Assembly (NCBI RefSeq): GCF_026586665.1
Contig: NZ_JAODIY010000004.1
Span: 366,120 to 430,119, forward strand
Source: Halovenus rubra
Lineage (GTDB): Archaea; Halobacteriota; Halobacteria; Halobacteriales; Haloarculaceae
Reading direction: 5' to 3'
DNA length: 64,000 nucleotides
Shown here: positions 43,836 through 52,773 of the stretch, piece by piece
Layout: every line of letters starts with the position of its first letter
Position numbering within the stretch: the first letter of the stretch is position 1
Program-made: the position numbers and the translations under genes
Notes under the pieces: model-generated
Database searches by the model: none
What the model saw: the letters and a program-made list of their open reading frames with translations, nothing else
Told to the model about the DNA's origin: nothing

Positions 43836-44317
43836 ATTACGCCTCGCTGGCGTTCTTGGACGAGTACGCAGGGAGTCAACAGCCACACTATACTCCAAAT
43901 TTTAGCTTATATATGCTAGTATACGATCGTAACAGGCTATGATACCGCCAGTCTCTCGATTGTACTGGTGCTCGATCTGGTAAAGCAACTAGCATTTGTA
44001 TAAGATATTCTATATACTATCTAACTCATACGCATCTAATGCTACTACATTGTCGTATGATTAAAACTCAAGAAGAGTTTTTGTTTATCTATAGCTGAAT
44101 TTCTGTTCTACGTATGGTATAGCAGTCCTGACTGGACTCTCAGGCACTAACTGAGCACCTGTCGTAGTCGATTATTGAATTCGATTTTTGATTCAGTGGG
44201 AGTAATCCTATATTACATGCATTAGAATCTTAATTTGAGATCCTGTGATGGCTTTTCACGGTCACCACCTTGGAGTCGTCAAGTGGAGAATTCAGCCTGA
44301 AACAACTGTGAATATGC
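43836..44317. other. AT-rich intergenic region before the histidine kinase
   Basis: About 480 bases, strongly AT-rich, with no gene or RNA recognised. It presumably carries the kinase promoter. Confidence 0.45.
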
Positions 44318-45745
44318 ATGAACGCTAGACTGCAATCAGATTTAGAGCGACAACCTGCACAGACCGAAACAATCTCGATTCTTGTTGTCGACGATGAGCA
44401 AGATTATGTTGACATTACCGCAACACATATTCAGAGACAACAAAAGGATGTGACCGTCTCTACGGTCGAAGACTCTCGAACTGCGATTACACGCTTAGAG
44501 GAAACAGAGGTCGACTGTATTATCTCGGTGTACGATATGACGCCACTGACCGGGATCGAACTTCTCCGGAAAGTCAGGGAAGATTACGGTGACCTCCCGT
44601 TTATTCTGCTGACAGCGAAAGGTTCCGAAGATTTGGCTAGTCAAGCCATTTCAGCGGGTGTCTCCGATTACTATCAGAAAGGATTTGGAAACGATTACTA
44701 TGAAAAGCTCGCTAACAGGGTAACCTCTCTCGTAAAAAAACGTCGCGAAAAGCAAGGAACGGCGAGCAGACGAACGTTCTTCGATAACGCACCGTTTGCC
44801 GCTATTGAGTGGGACAGCCAGCTTGATGCCGTCCAACTCAACGAGACTGCACGCGAGATATTAGGCTACTCGAGTACTGAATTCGAAGGATGTAGCCTGA
44901 AACAGATTGTTCCAGAGTCGGAGCGCGATACGGTTCAGAAAATAGTTGGTAATCTGCTCGCAGAGAAGGGAACGCAAACCCACAAAACAGAGATTGTTAC
45001 CAACAATGGGAAGCGTATTTCTTGTCAATGGCGGAGTCGGGCGTGTACCGACGAAAGCGGCGAAATTGTTGCCATTTACTCCCAGTTTCACGCGCTGTCG
45101 GAATATGAAGAGCTGAAGTTGAAAAACCAGAAGCTAAACCGATTAGTCTCAGTTGTGAGTCATGACCTGCGTAACCCAGTTCAGTCATTGTCTCTCTCGC
45201 TTGCAGCGGTCGAGCAAAACGGTGCTGATGAAGAGAACATCGGCCGTTGTCGCCGCTCACTCGATCGAATTGAGGCGCTTATTGATGACCTTCTAACAAT
45301 CGGGAAGCAAGATGGAGATCTTAACACTCAGCTAATCGGGCTGGAGACGCTGGTAGACGAGTGCCGAGAAAATATCGAAGTTGGGCCTGCTACCGTTATA
45401 TGTACAACAGAACTAAAAATAATGGCAGACCCAGGACGGGCATTACAACTGCTCGAAAATCTCATCTCGAACGCAATCAAACACGGTGCAGACAGTGGGA
45501 TTATTCGTATTGGGACAATAGAAAACGGGTTCTACGTCGAAGACGACGGGCCGGGGATCCCGCCTGAAAAGCGTGACACGGTCTTTGAGTACGGGTACTC
45601 GAGAACCACCACCGGGACTGGTTTTGGTTTGACAATTGTACAGGAAGTCGCAAAGGACCATGGTTGGGATGTTGTGCTGACAGAGAGCAAAGAAGGAGGT
45701 GCTCGGTTCGAGATTTTGGATGTCGAGACCGCCGAACAATCGTGA
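44318..45745 (+). CDS. Sensor histidine kinase: receiver-like, PAS, HisKA, HATPase
   Basis: 475 residues, soluble. The receiver-like domain (18-135) keeps the acidic pocket (VVDDEQDY), Thr in LLTAKGSED and Lys121, but the phosphoacceptor position is Val71 (CIISVYDMTPLTG). A PAS domain spans about 150-262. HisKA has His282 in VVSHDLRNPVQS. HATPase_c has LENLISNAIKHG (N box), EDDGPGIPPEKRD (G1) and GTGFGLTIVQEVAKDHGW (G2). It lies between the DUF1102 genes and the signal peptidase, so control of the surface module is plausible. Confidence 0.92.
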   Translation: MNARLQSDLERQPAQTETISILVVDDEQDYVDITATHIQRQQKDVTVSTVEDSRTAITRLEETEVDCIISVYDMTPLTGIELLRKVREDYGDLPFILLTAKGSEDLASQAISAGVSDYYQKGFGNDYYEKLANRVTSLVKKRREKQGTASRRTFFDNAPFAAIEWDSQLDAVQLNETAREILGYSSTEFEGCSLKQIVPESERDTVQKIVGNLLAEKGTQTHKTEIVTNNGKRISCQWRSRACTDESGEIVAIYSQFHALSEYEELKLKNQKLNRLVSVVSHDLRNPVQSLSLSLAAVEQNGADEENIGRCRRSLDRIEALIDDLLTIGKQDGDLNTQLIGLETLVDECRENIEVGPATVICTTELKIMADPGRALQLLENLISNAIKHGADSGIIRIGTIENGFYVEDDGPGIPPEKRDTVFEYGYSRTTTGTGFGLTIVQEVAKDHGWDVVLTESKEGGARFEILDVETAEQS

Positions 45746-45895
45746 GTGTCCCAACTCACCCGTCACGTCGCAGTATCGAACACGATGCACTCTGTGTGTA
45801 AGCATAGGTGGTCGAATTATTAGCATATCATCCGAATGAATGTATGAAAAAAGATACCAGAGCTGTGGGTTAACGTCAGCACAGACAGGTCAGGC

Positions 45896-47041
45896 ATGAA
45901 GATTAAACGAGTAGCTTGGTTGAGTCTTCAGTTGTTGGTCGCACTATGTCTGGTCGTGTTAGTTATCGGCCAGGTACTTGGACAGCCCATTCTGTTGAGT
46001 TATGTCACGACTGGTAGTATGGAGCCAACGATAGATACCGGCGATGGGTTCATCGCGGTTCCCACTGAGTTAGCAGGAGAGCCTGAGGTGGGCGATGTTG
46101 TCGTGTTCAATGCACAGGAAATAGAGAACGGGCAGCTGACGACACATCGTATCGTTGGCGAGACTGAGAAAGGATTCGAAACGAGGGGTGACGCGAACCC
46201 GTTTACTGACCAAGACGGGGGCGAGCCATACGTAAAAGAGCCCCAAATCGAGGCTGTTGCGTGGCAACCAGGGGAAGACGTGGCAACGATTCCGCGACTC
46301 GGTGACGCCGTCTCGGGCGTTCAATCTCTGCTGGCATCCATTCAGAGTCTGTTGGCTCAGTCGCTCGGGTTAGATGCCCTTCTCGGAATGCAGGGAATGG
46401 GGTATCTCGTTTTGCTTCTATCAATTATCCTCTATTTGCTGGATATTAAACTAGCAGACAGAGAACGCTACAGCCGAAAGTTATCGAGAAATACAGGCAT
46501 GAGCACTCATCTGCTTGTCATCCTATTCACCCTACTCGTGATGGCTGGTGGCACTGCTGCCATGGTGGGGCCTGCCGAGACCCATGAGTTCGGTATCGTT
46601 AGCGCCGAATTTAACAGTGAGTCGCCTGACCTGATTCAACAGGGAACAACAGAATCGTACGATTATGAATTTGTCAACACTGGAATTCTCTCAACGGTTG
46701 TCGCCTTGGAACCTGCAGGTGACAATATCAAGACAGATTCTAAATCGATGACAATCTCTGGACGAGGAACCGAAAACGTGAGCGTCGCTATTACTGCACC
46801 ACCCAACACGGGGTTCTACCAGTCATATCTCAAAGAACACAGATACATTCATACCCTGCCAAAGTCGATGATTCTATCACTTTATGATATCCACCCATGG
46901 CTCCCCATCCTCGTTATCAACGCAGAAATTGGTATTCCGTTCTATCTACTTGGCAGGACTATTATGGGTACAGGATCGACCAGATTTGAACAACGAACCG
47001 GCCCGTCTCGGTTTGATCGCCTTGTCGGTCGACTCAGGTGA
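45896..47041 (+). CDS. Archaeal signal peptidase I, SipW-like, with long C-terminal extension
   Basis: 381 residues. After an N-terminal helix (9-28) come the type I signal peptidase boxes: Ser41 in TTGSMEPTIDTGD, then His84 in TTHRIVGE in place of the bacterial Lys, and Asp99 in RGDANPFTD. This is the Ser-His-Asp form of archaeal/ER/SipW enzymes. A second helix lies near 166-182. From about 205 there is a third helix and an extracytoplasmic Ig-like domain (PAETHEFGIVSAEFN ... VSVAITAPPNTG), which normal signal peptidases lack, and a final hydrophobic segment. It lies 52 bases before the DUF5305 gene. Confidence 0.9.
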   Translation: MKIKRVAWLSLQLLVALCLVVLVIGQVLGQPILLSYVTTGSMEPTIDTGDGFIAVPTELAGEPEVGDVVVFNAQEIENGQLTTHRIVGETEKGFETRGDANPFTDQDGGEPYVKEPQIEAVAWQPGEDVATIPRLGDAVSGVQSLLASIQSLLAQSLGLDALLGMQGMGYLVLLLSIILYLLDIKLADRERYSRKLSRNTGMSTHLLVILFTLLVMAGGTAAMVGPAETHEFGIVSAEFNSESPDLIQQGTTESYDYEFVNTGILSTVVALEPAGDNIKTDSKSMTISGRGTENVSVAITAPPNTGFYQSYLKEHRYIHTLPKSMILSLYDIHPWLPILVINAEIGIPFYLLGRTIMGTGSTRFEQRTGPSRFDRLVGRLR

Positions 47042-47093
47042 CAGAGATAGTTTTTCAAAAAAGACAAACATAACGAAAATATTACAATAAACA

Positions 47094-48251
47094 ATGGATA
47101 ACGACAGACTGCTAGTAAAGCACAGAGTAGGGAAGTACTTCTGGATAGTTGTTCTCTTGTGTGTCGGTATTGCATTAGTCGGTGGGTATTTTACCGTCAC
47201 GACATACACATCTAGCCCAACTGAGATCGAACAGTTTGAGGAGGCAAGTTGGTCATCAACTACGTCGCTCTCGCATCAGGCAACCGTGATGAAGGGAACC
47301 GATTTGTATGAGCAAGGCTCGGTGTTACGAAATCAACGTTCCTATTTTACGCAGGTAATGCCGATAACAAATGGGTCACTCGAGTATAGCTACCTCGCAA
47401 CTGGGGGTGGAAACGTTGATATCGAGACCACAGTAACACTTGTTCTTCGGTCGACTGCCGAAGAAGACGGTGAAGCGGTTACGTACTGGGAAACACAGGA
47501 ACAACTCAAATCGGTGAGCCACCAGTCAGTCGAGCCCAGCGAAACGATTACGGTTCCGTTCGGAATGAACATTTCCGCTCTCGTCGACAACGCAGAACAG
47601 ATAGACAATCAGCTTGGGGGGTCTCCAGGAACCACTGAGGTTGCGTTGGTTTCAGAGTTGTCAGTAGCTGGGGAGCGGAACGGAAAAGAAACAAGCGAAA
47701 CGTACAGTTACGAGACACGTCTCGACATCGGGTCGTCTGTGTATCAGTACACTGACGTCGGCCCGTTTGAGGAATCTGGCCAGCAACTCGGACAACGTGT
47801 CGGCGAGAGTGAGTACAGTCCACTGCGAACAACCGGGGGGCCGCTTTTAGCTCTCATCGGAATCAGCGGACTGGTTGTAGTCAGTATCAGTCACTACCGT
47901 GAGACGTTTGAAGTCAGTGAGCAGGCCTTGGCTTGGGCTGAGTATTCCAACACCTACGATGAGTATTCCGAGTGGATTAGTGAGGGACGGGTGACAGACG
48001 ACAGTATACCGTCCTCTACGGTTGAGGTTGCCTCGGTCAAAGACCTCGTTGACGTTGCGGTAGATTCTGACCGGCGTGTCATCCACGACGCTGAACGTCA
48101 GGAGTGTCTTGTTATTGATGACGGGACAGCGTACGTTTATTCAACACCACCCGAACCACAAACAGACAGACCGGAAGAACCGCTTTCGACGGCTGAATCT
48201 GACGAATCGGCGGCCTCTGACGATGAGGCGACCTCCCAAGAAGCGAAGTAA
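47094..48251 (+). CDS. DUF5305 membrane protein, partner of the signal peptidase
   Basis: 385 residues. An N-terminal helix (about 15-38: YFWIVVLLCVGIALVGGYF) leads to an extracytoplasmic beta domain of DUF5305 type (about 45-260: TDLYEQGSVLRNQRSYFTQVMP, YSYLATGGGNVDIETTVTLVL, ETITVPFGMNISAL). A second helix (about 252-272) and an acidic cytoplasmic tail (VDLVDVAVDSDRRVIHD ... AYVYSTPPEP) follow. It is directly behind the signal peptidase gene, an arrangement that suggests one surface-protein processing unit. Biochemical role unknown. Confidence 0.8.
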   Translation: MDNDRLLVKHRVGKYFWIVVLLCVGIALVGGYFTVTTYTSSPTEIEQFEEASWSSTTSLSHQATVMKGTDLYEQGSVLRNQRSYFTQVMPITNGSLEYSYLATGGGNVDIETTVTLVLRSTAEEDGEAVTYWETQEQLKSVSHQSVEPSETITVPFGMNISALVDNAEQIDNQLGGSPGTTEVALVSELSVAGERNGKETSETYSYETRLDIGSSVYQYTDVGPFEESGQQLGQRVGESEYSPLRTTGGPLLALIGISGLVVVSISHYRETFEVSEQALAWAEYSNTYDEYSEWISEGRVTDDSIPSSTVEVASVKDLVDVAVDSDRRVIHDAERQECLVIDDGTAYVYSTPPEPQTDRPEEPLSTAESDESAASDDEATSQEAK

Positions 48252-48446
48252 GACACGTTATCGAGGTCTACACACACGAAATAATGCCAGTTTAATTGGA
48301 TGAGGTGACGAGACCGCTGTACAGGGTCGTATCCGTTTTAGAAACCTCAACCCACAATGAACGAGCTAGAACAGAAAAATGATAGTTCGTATAATATAAA
48401 CCAATTTCAGCGAACTAATATACCCTCACTCTACCAAGGCAATTCA

Positions 48447-49013
48447 ATGACAGAGAGTCCGAAAGTTGTCGCAGTCTGTGGAAGCTTACGGGATGATAGT
48501 TCAACGCGTGTCGTTTTGGCACATGTTATGGCAGCTGCTAAAGCGTCTGGAGCACAGACCTCAGTTATCGACCTCCGGGAGTACGACCTTCCGTTATATA
48601 ACGGCGACAAGAAAGATGCCGGAGACGCACAGAAGCTCCGCGAGAACATCAAAGTGGCTGATAGCATTGTTTTAGGGACGCCAATTTACCACGGCTCAAT
48701 CGCGTCGCCGCTGAAAACAGCACTGGACTACTGTGGCTTTGATGAGTTTGAAGACAAGCCGGTTGGTCTCGTGACCGTTGCTGGTGGACGGTTTCCGACA
48801 CCCTCACTACTCCATTTACGCACTATTTGTGTCTGGCTTCGAGCAGTCCCGCTCTCACACCAGGTGGGCATACCGAACATTAGCAGTGTTATCGAAGACG
48901 GACAGTTGGTTGACAACACGGCGCTAGAACGAGCAGAGAAACTGGGCGACAAAATAGTAGAGTACTCATATCTACTCGACAATCAGCGGACAGACCCGCC
49001 AACGATAGGGTAG
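48447..49013 (+). CDS. NADPH-dependent FMN reductase family protein
   Basis: A 188-residue flavodoxin-fold oxidoreductase. FMN phosphate loop VCGSLRDDSSTRVVL (about 9-23), the LGTPIYHGSIASPLKTALD motif that contacts the flavin, and VGLVTVAGGRFPTPS. The family reduces FMN or quinones/azo compounds with NAD(P)H. The start MTESPKVVAVCGS is preferred over an upstream Met that adds 30 polar residues. It converges with the small regulator, one base between stops. Confidence 0.88.
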   Translation: MTESPKVVAVCGSLRDDSSTRVVLAHVMAAAKASGAQTSVIDLREYDLPLYNGDKKDAGDAQKLRENIKVADSIVLGTPIYHGSIASPLKTALDYCGFDEFEDKPVGLVTVAGGRFPTPSLLHLRTICVWLRAVPLSHQVGIPNISSVIEDGQLVDNTALERAEKLGDKIVEYSYLLDNQRTDPPTIG

Positions 49014-49014
49014 T

Positions 49015-49317
49015 TCACTGTCTGGTGTCTTCGAAAGCCATCACGAGTTGCTTACCGACGGAAGTGAGTGTATACTTCTCGTCGCGTTTTCTGACGAGTT
49101 CTCCTGACAGTTGGTCAAGATGATAATTAAACCGTCCGGAGTCTGAGACACCAACCTGCCGTCTAAGCGTTGAGAATGATAAACCCTCAGTATCGGAGAC
49201 CGCATACAGTTCGGTGAGAATTGCAATCCGGGTCTCATCAGCGAGCAACGACCCAATTGCCGCCTGCAGCGTGGGGTTATCAGCGTTCGAGTTTGTCGAG
49301 TCGTGTTTTGCGTTCAT
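49015..49317 (-). CDS. Small winged-helix (ArsR-like) transcriptional regulator
   Basis: 100 residues. Winged-helix signature: LQAAIGSLLADETRIAILTELYA, FSTLRRQVGVSDSGRFNYHLDQLSGELV and KYTLTSVGKQLVMAFE. This is the pattern of haloarchaeal ArsR/DUF7347-type regulators. The start is the ATG at 49317; a GTG at 49329 adds MSIA. It is downstream of the possible RHH protein on the same strand (gap 18 bases), so the two may be one operon. Ligand unknown. Confidence 0.8.
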   Translation of the reverse strand: MNAKHDSTNSNADNPTLQAAIGSLLADETRIAILTELYAVSDTEGLSFSTLRRQVGVSDSGRFNYHLDQLSGELVRKRDEKYTLTSVGKQLVMAFEDTRQ

Positions 49318-49335
49318 TGCTATACTCACCCTCTG

Positions 49336-50019
49336 TTATTGCTGTGCCTGTTCGCCAAACAGTACGTCTTCAATTTTCACCTGCTCGACAACGAGCTCTC
49401 CTTGACTATCACGACCCCAAGTAAGGACAGGCGTTACCTCGTACTCCTCGGCTCCGTCACCGAGCTCAAGTCGAACCGACGAGCCAGTTGCCAAGCCTTC
49501 CGCGATTCGCTGGCGTGTTGCCCTTTTGAAACAGTTCATCTCGGTGACCGATTTACTTTGTCTGACGGCCACAACATCAATTTCGACGCCACCCGCTCGC
49601 ATTTCGATTTCGACCCGGAGTGGTACCCGGTTAGCGGGGGTCTCATCTAAAAACGGAAAGATGAGAGTTGCATCTTCTGCGTTCGCAAGCGACTCAACCT
49701 CGTCCTCATAATCGTACGGTGGACTACCGGACGACTCAGCTTCGAACGTCTCAACGCCGAGCGCATTTTCGAGTGAGGCCTCGATTCGTTGTTTGAGCTG
49801 GCGTTCGATACGGTCACCAAAATCAGTATCGCCCGGCGAAGGCGTCTGTTCCGGTCCGTCGTGTACTGTGGCATCTCGGTCCGTTGGTTGAGAGAAATCG
49901 TCAATCTGGAGCCCACGGTGCAAGACTTCTTTCCAAGATAAATCGAGGTGCTTTTTGACTCGCTTCATCCGCTCAAACACCTCGTCGTCGCTGATTGTAA
50001 TCCGAATCTCTCTCGACAT
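49336..50019 (-). CDS. Possible ribbon-helix-helix regulator with C-terminal alpha/beta domain
   Basis: 227 residues. The first 40 (MSREIRITISDDEVFERMKR, then VKKHLDLSWKEVLHRGL) look like a ribbon-helix-helix DNA-binding domain: a polar strand followed by two helices. An acidic linker (about 42-110) and a beta-rich C-terminal domain (RVPLRVEIEMRAGGVEIDVVAV, SSVRLELGDGAEEYEVTPVLTWGRD) follow. Its promoter carries an ordered array of AACTCACA repeats, consistent with autoregulation. Probably co-transcribed with the winged-helix gene. The C-terminal domain is not recognised. Confidence 0.62.
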   Translation of the reverse strand: MSREIRITISDDEVFERMKRVKKHLDLSWKEVLHRGLQIDDFSQPTDRDATVHDGPEQTPSPGDTDFGDRIERQLKQRIEASLENALGVETFEAESSGSPPYDYEDEVESLANAEDATLIFPFLDETPANRVPLRVEIEMRAGGVEIDVVAVRQSKSVTEMNCFKRATRQRIAEGLATGSSVRLELGDGAEEYEVTPVLTWGRDSQGELVVEQVKIEDVLFGEQAQQ

Positions 50020-50020
50020 A

Positions 50021-50103
50021 TGTGAGTTTTTGTTCTTCTATTATATAAAACCACTCCCCAGTAACTCACATCCAACTCACAAAGAACTCACAACAACTGC
50101 GTA
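50021..50103 (-). promoter_or_regulatory. Operator-like array of AACTCACA repeats around a TATA box
   Basis: Exact AACTCACA at 50063-50070, 50074-50081 and 50085-50092, spaced precisely 11 bases. Weaker copies continue the phase at 50052 (CACTCCCC) and 50096 (AACTGCGT). The inverted copy TGTGAGTT lies at 50021-50028, next to the ATG at 50019. A TATA box (TTATATAAAA, 50041-50050) sits between, about 26 bases from the start codon, so the sites flank the core promoter. Confidence 0.75.
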
Positions 50104-50198
50104 GCGCTGTCGCTACTCGTGACTCTTTAGGTTGCTCTGGCATACGAGGGGGGTCTGGTGTCTGAAGAAATCGCGTGAAAGAACTCCCTACGCGGTGT

Positions 50199-50897
50199 TT
50201 AGGGCATATATCGGATACTCACGACACCCGCTTCAGTATCTGTCCTGACTTCGACGCGGGAAACGTGGTCATATCGGGCGGCATTTTTATACGTCGTCTC
50301 GTCGTCGTGCAACTCTTCGACAGTGTCTGCTACTTGTGCTGGCTCGACACGGATGATATGTATCTCGCCTTTGCCTTCTCGTTCGATAGCCACAGCGTCT
50401 CCGATACTGAGTTCTTCCGTAGCAATCTCACGAACGTGCGTTGTCAATGCTTCGTCGCTCTGTTCGACCGGAATTGAGTACTGCTCTTCTAGCTCTTCGA
50501 CTAGGTAGGAAACACCCATTGGCGGCTGTTCTTCCAGTGTTGCCTCGATGATCTCGTGGCGCTCGAAGCCAGGATTCTCTACGAGCGTACAAATTTGGGC
50601 TGTATTTATCTCATGAAGCGTGACTGAGACATCTTGTGCATACTTGACATAAAACGTACCAGTCACTTCCTCTAACTCACCGCCGCCGGCTTCAACTATC
50701 GGCGCCTTGGTTTCTAACTGCTCTTGGTCATCCGGTTGTGCGTCGTTTTGCGTATCTTGGTCACCACTTGCTCCCTCTCCGTCTGTACTCTCGGGCGCTG
50801 GGGCATCTCCCGGGCCGACAGCGTCGTCCTGCTGATACATCGAAACAACCTCGTCGACCTGTTCGTCGTCATTCTCTGTCTCGTCTGTCCCTGTCAT
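50199..50897 (-). CDS. Conserved haloarchaeal acidic protein, unknown function
   Basis: 232 residues. The first 75 are disordered and highly acidic (TDETENDDEQVDEVVSM type). The rest is an ordered domain: GTFYVKYAQDVSVTLHEINTAQICTLVENP, EEQPPMGVSYLVEELEEQYSIPVEQS, SIGDAVAIEREGKGEIHIIRV and a C-terminal VSRVEVRTDTEAGVVSIRYMP. It looks like the DUF5812-type haloarchaeal proteins, but I am not certain. Divergent from pgi with about 88 bases between starts. Confidence 0.68.
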   Translation of the reverse strand: MTGTDETENDDEQVDEVVSMYQQDDAVGPGDAPAPESTDGEGASGDQDTQNDAQPDDQEQLETKAPIVEAGGGELEEVTGTFYVKYAQDVSVTLHEINTAQICTLVENPGFERHEIIEATLEEQPPMGVSYLVEELEEQYSIPVEQSDEALTTHVREIATEELSIGDAVAIEREGKGEIHIIRVEPAQVADTVEELHDDETTYKNAARYDHVSRVEVRTDTEAGVVSIRYMP

Positions 50898-50985
50898 GCG
50901 ACCAGATACGGTACGAGCACTTTTTGTGGTTTCGACTGGCGGAGAAAGTCGTGAGTTCTAACAACATCCAGCCGAGAAGCGACGT

Positions 50986-52281
50986 ATGAACGTAGATATC
51001 GGGAACATACTGACCGATAAGAGTCAGCCGTCGCTTGATAAACATGAGTTCGAAGAGTTGGCTGAGAGGGTTCGCGTTGGGCATGAACGCATCGCCGAGG
51101 GTCGGGAGAACAACGAGTTTGGCTATGCCGCATTGAACCTACCAGAAACGGTCGATTCAGACGAGATTCGCCGGAAGACCGACCACTTCGCCGACAGCGA
51201 TGCCGTCTTAACTGTCGGCATTGGTGGGAGTGCGCTTGGTGCAGCGACCATAACAACGGCGGTCGGTAACGACGAGGTCGAACACTACGTACTAGACAAC
51301 GTTGACCCGGAACACACGCAATCTGTCCTCAACTCTCTTGACCTCGGTAAGACTGCTGTCCATGTTGTTTCCCGCTCTGGTACGACCGCTGAGACACTTG
51401 CTACGTTCTTAGTTGTACGTGAAGCGATGGACGATGCCGGCGTCGACTGGACTGAACAGACGATTGTAACTACCGGTGATGACGGTCCACTCCGTACGCT
51501 TGCCGAAACACATGCTCTGCCCGCTCTCGATGTTCCCGATAACGTCCCCGGGCGGTTCTCTGCACTGTCGACAGTCGCACTCGTTCCCGCAGCAATCCAA
51601 GATTGCGATATCGATGCTTTCCTCGATGGCGGGAAAGAGGGTGCTGAAAGTCTCTCGCCGTCGCTGTCTGACTGTCCGGCTTATGCGTACGGTGCTGTCT
51701 CCTACGCGCTCGGCCAGCGCGGAGCAGACATGAATGTTATGATGCCTTATGCTGAACGATTAGAGCCGTTCTCGGAGTGGTTTGCACAGCTCTGGGCTGA
51801 GAGTCTCGGGAAAGACGGTGGGGGACAGACGCCGGTCCGAGCACTTGGGGCCACAGATCAGCATTCACAACTCCAGCTATACCGTGCGGGCCCGCGAAAC
51901 AAGCTTGTCACATTCGTTCGCCCACAGGAGACAGCCAATGTGACGATTCCCGAGACTGATATCGACGAACTCTCGTATCTTGGTGGCAGCGAACTTGGCT
52001 CGCTGCTCGATGCAGAGTTCGAAGCAACCGAAGCAAGCTTGGCCACAGCAGGTTGTCCAAACGTCAGGATCGAGATTGAACAGTTGAACGAACAGTCCCT
52101 CGGCCGATTGCTCTACGATATGGAAGCTGCCTGTATTTTGGCCGGCGAACTATACGATGTCGAGACATTCACACAACCAGCCGTCGAGTGGGGAAAGCGT
52201 GCAGCCCGTGGACTCCTCGGCGAGAGTGAGTTTGAGGAAGCAGCCGCAATTGCCGAGAAAAATCGTCACATTATCGACTGA
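50986..52281 (+). CDS. pgi: Glucose-6-phosphate isomerase
   Basis: 431 residues, converting glucose 6-phosphate to fructose 6-phosphate in gluconeogenesis. Phosphate-binding segments TVGIGGSALGAAT and VVSRSGTTAETLATF and the AESLGKDGGGQTPVRALGATDQHSQLQL region are clear, as is the C-terminal TQPAVEWGKRAARGLL lysine segment. It is of the shorter (SIS-domain, bacterial-like) type used by haloarchaea. Monocistronic, with a start 5 bases after a short leader. Confidence 0.95.
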   Translation: MNVDIGNILTDKSQPSLDKHEFEELAERVRVGHERIAEGRENNEFGYAALNLPETVDSDEIRRKTDHFADSDAVLTVGIGGSALGAATITTAVGNDEVEHYVLDNVDPEHTQSVLNSLDLGKTAVHVVSRSGTTAETLATFLVVREAMDDAGVDWTEQTIVTTGDDGPLRTLAETHALPALDVPDNVPGRFSALSTVALVPAAIQDCDIDAFLDGGKEGAESLSPSLSDCPAYAYGAVSYALGQRGADMNVMMPYAERLEPFSEWFAQLWAESLGKDGGGQTPVRALGATDQHSQLQLYRAGPRNKLVTFVRPQETANVTIPETDIDELSYLGGSELGSLLDAEFEATEASLATAGCPNVRIEIEQLNEQSLGRLLYDMEAACILAGELYDVETFTQPAVEWGKRAARGLLGESEFEEAAAIAEKNRHIID

Positions 52282-52504
52282 GTTGAGTGGCACCGTGGCC
52301 CAGTCCACACTTCTCTGTAGAGCAGTACAACGACAACACCAACCCACGTTTCGCTACGCATCCATTCCAGCTATTGTTTAGTTACTAACCAGTGTTTTCA
52401 GCTAACACAGCACGTATAACCGATAGATGGCGGCAAAACCAACCGACAGGAGCGTCTTCGATTCGAAACCTTCAATTATCCCCCGGCAGTATACTGAATT
52501 GCGA

Positions 52505-52579
52505 GGGTTCGTGGTCTAGACCGGTTATGACACCTCCTTGACATGGAGGAGGCCGGCGGTTCAAATCCGCCCGAACCCA
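52505..52579 (+). tRNA. tRNA-Val (GAC)
   Basis: A 75-base cloverleaf. The acceptor stem GGGTTCG/CGAACCC with discriminator A (52579), the D arm GTCTAGACCGGTTATGAC, the anticodon stem CCTCC/GGAGG with loop TTGACAT (anticodon GAC) and the T arm GGCGG-TTCAAAT-CCGCC all pair. No CCA is encoded and no intron is seen. Reads GUC/GUU valine codons. Confidence 0.96.
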
Positions 52580-52773
52580 TATACGATTTCTATAACAAGC
52601 AATCACATTCTGTAATTCAACAGTTATTCCACTACAATCACACTGTTCACTCCGATATGAGATTCTTTTGTATTGTCTTTCGCTGAACTACTATTTCCGC
52701 ATTAGACTCTTTCTCAACGGGGTCATCGTATACCAGATTTTCCATCGGTTTAGTAATCGGTCTGCTACAGAAG

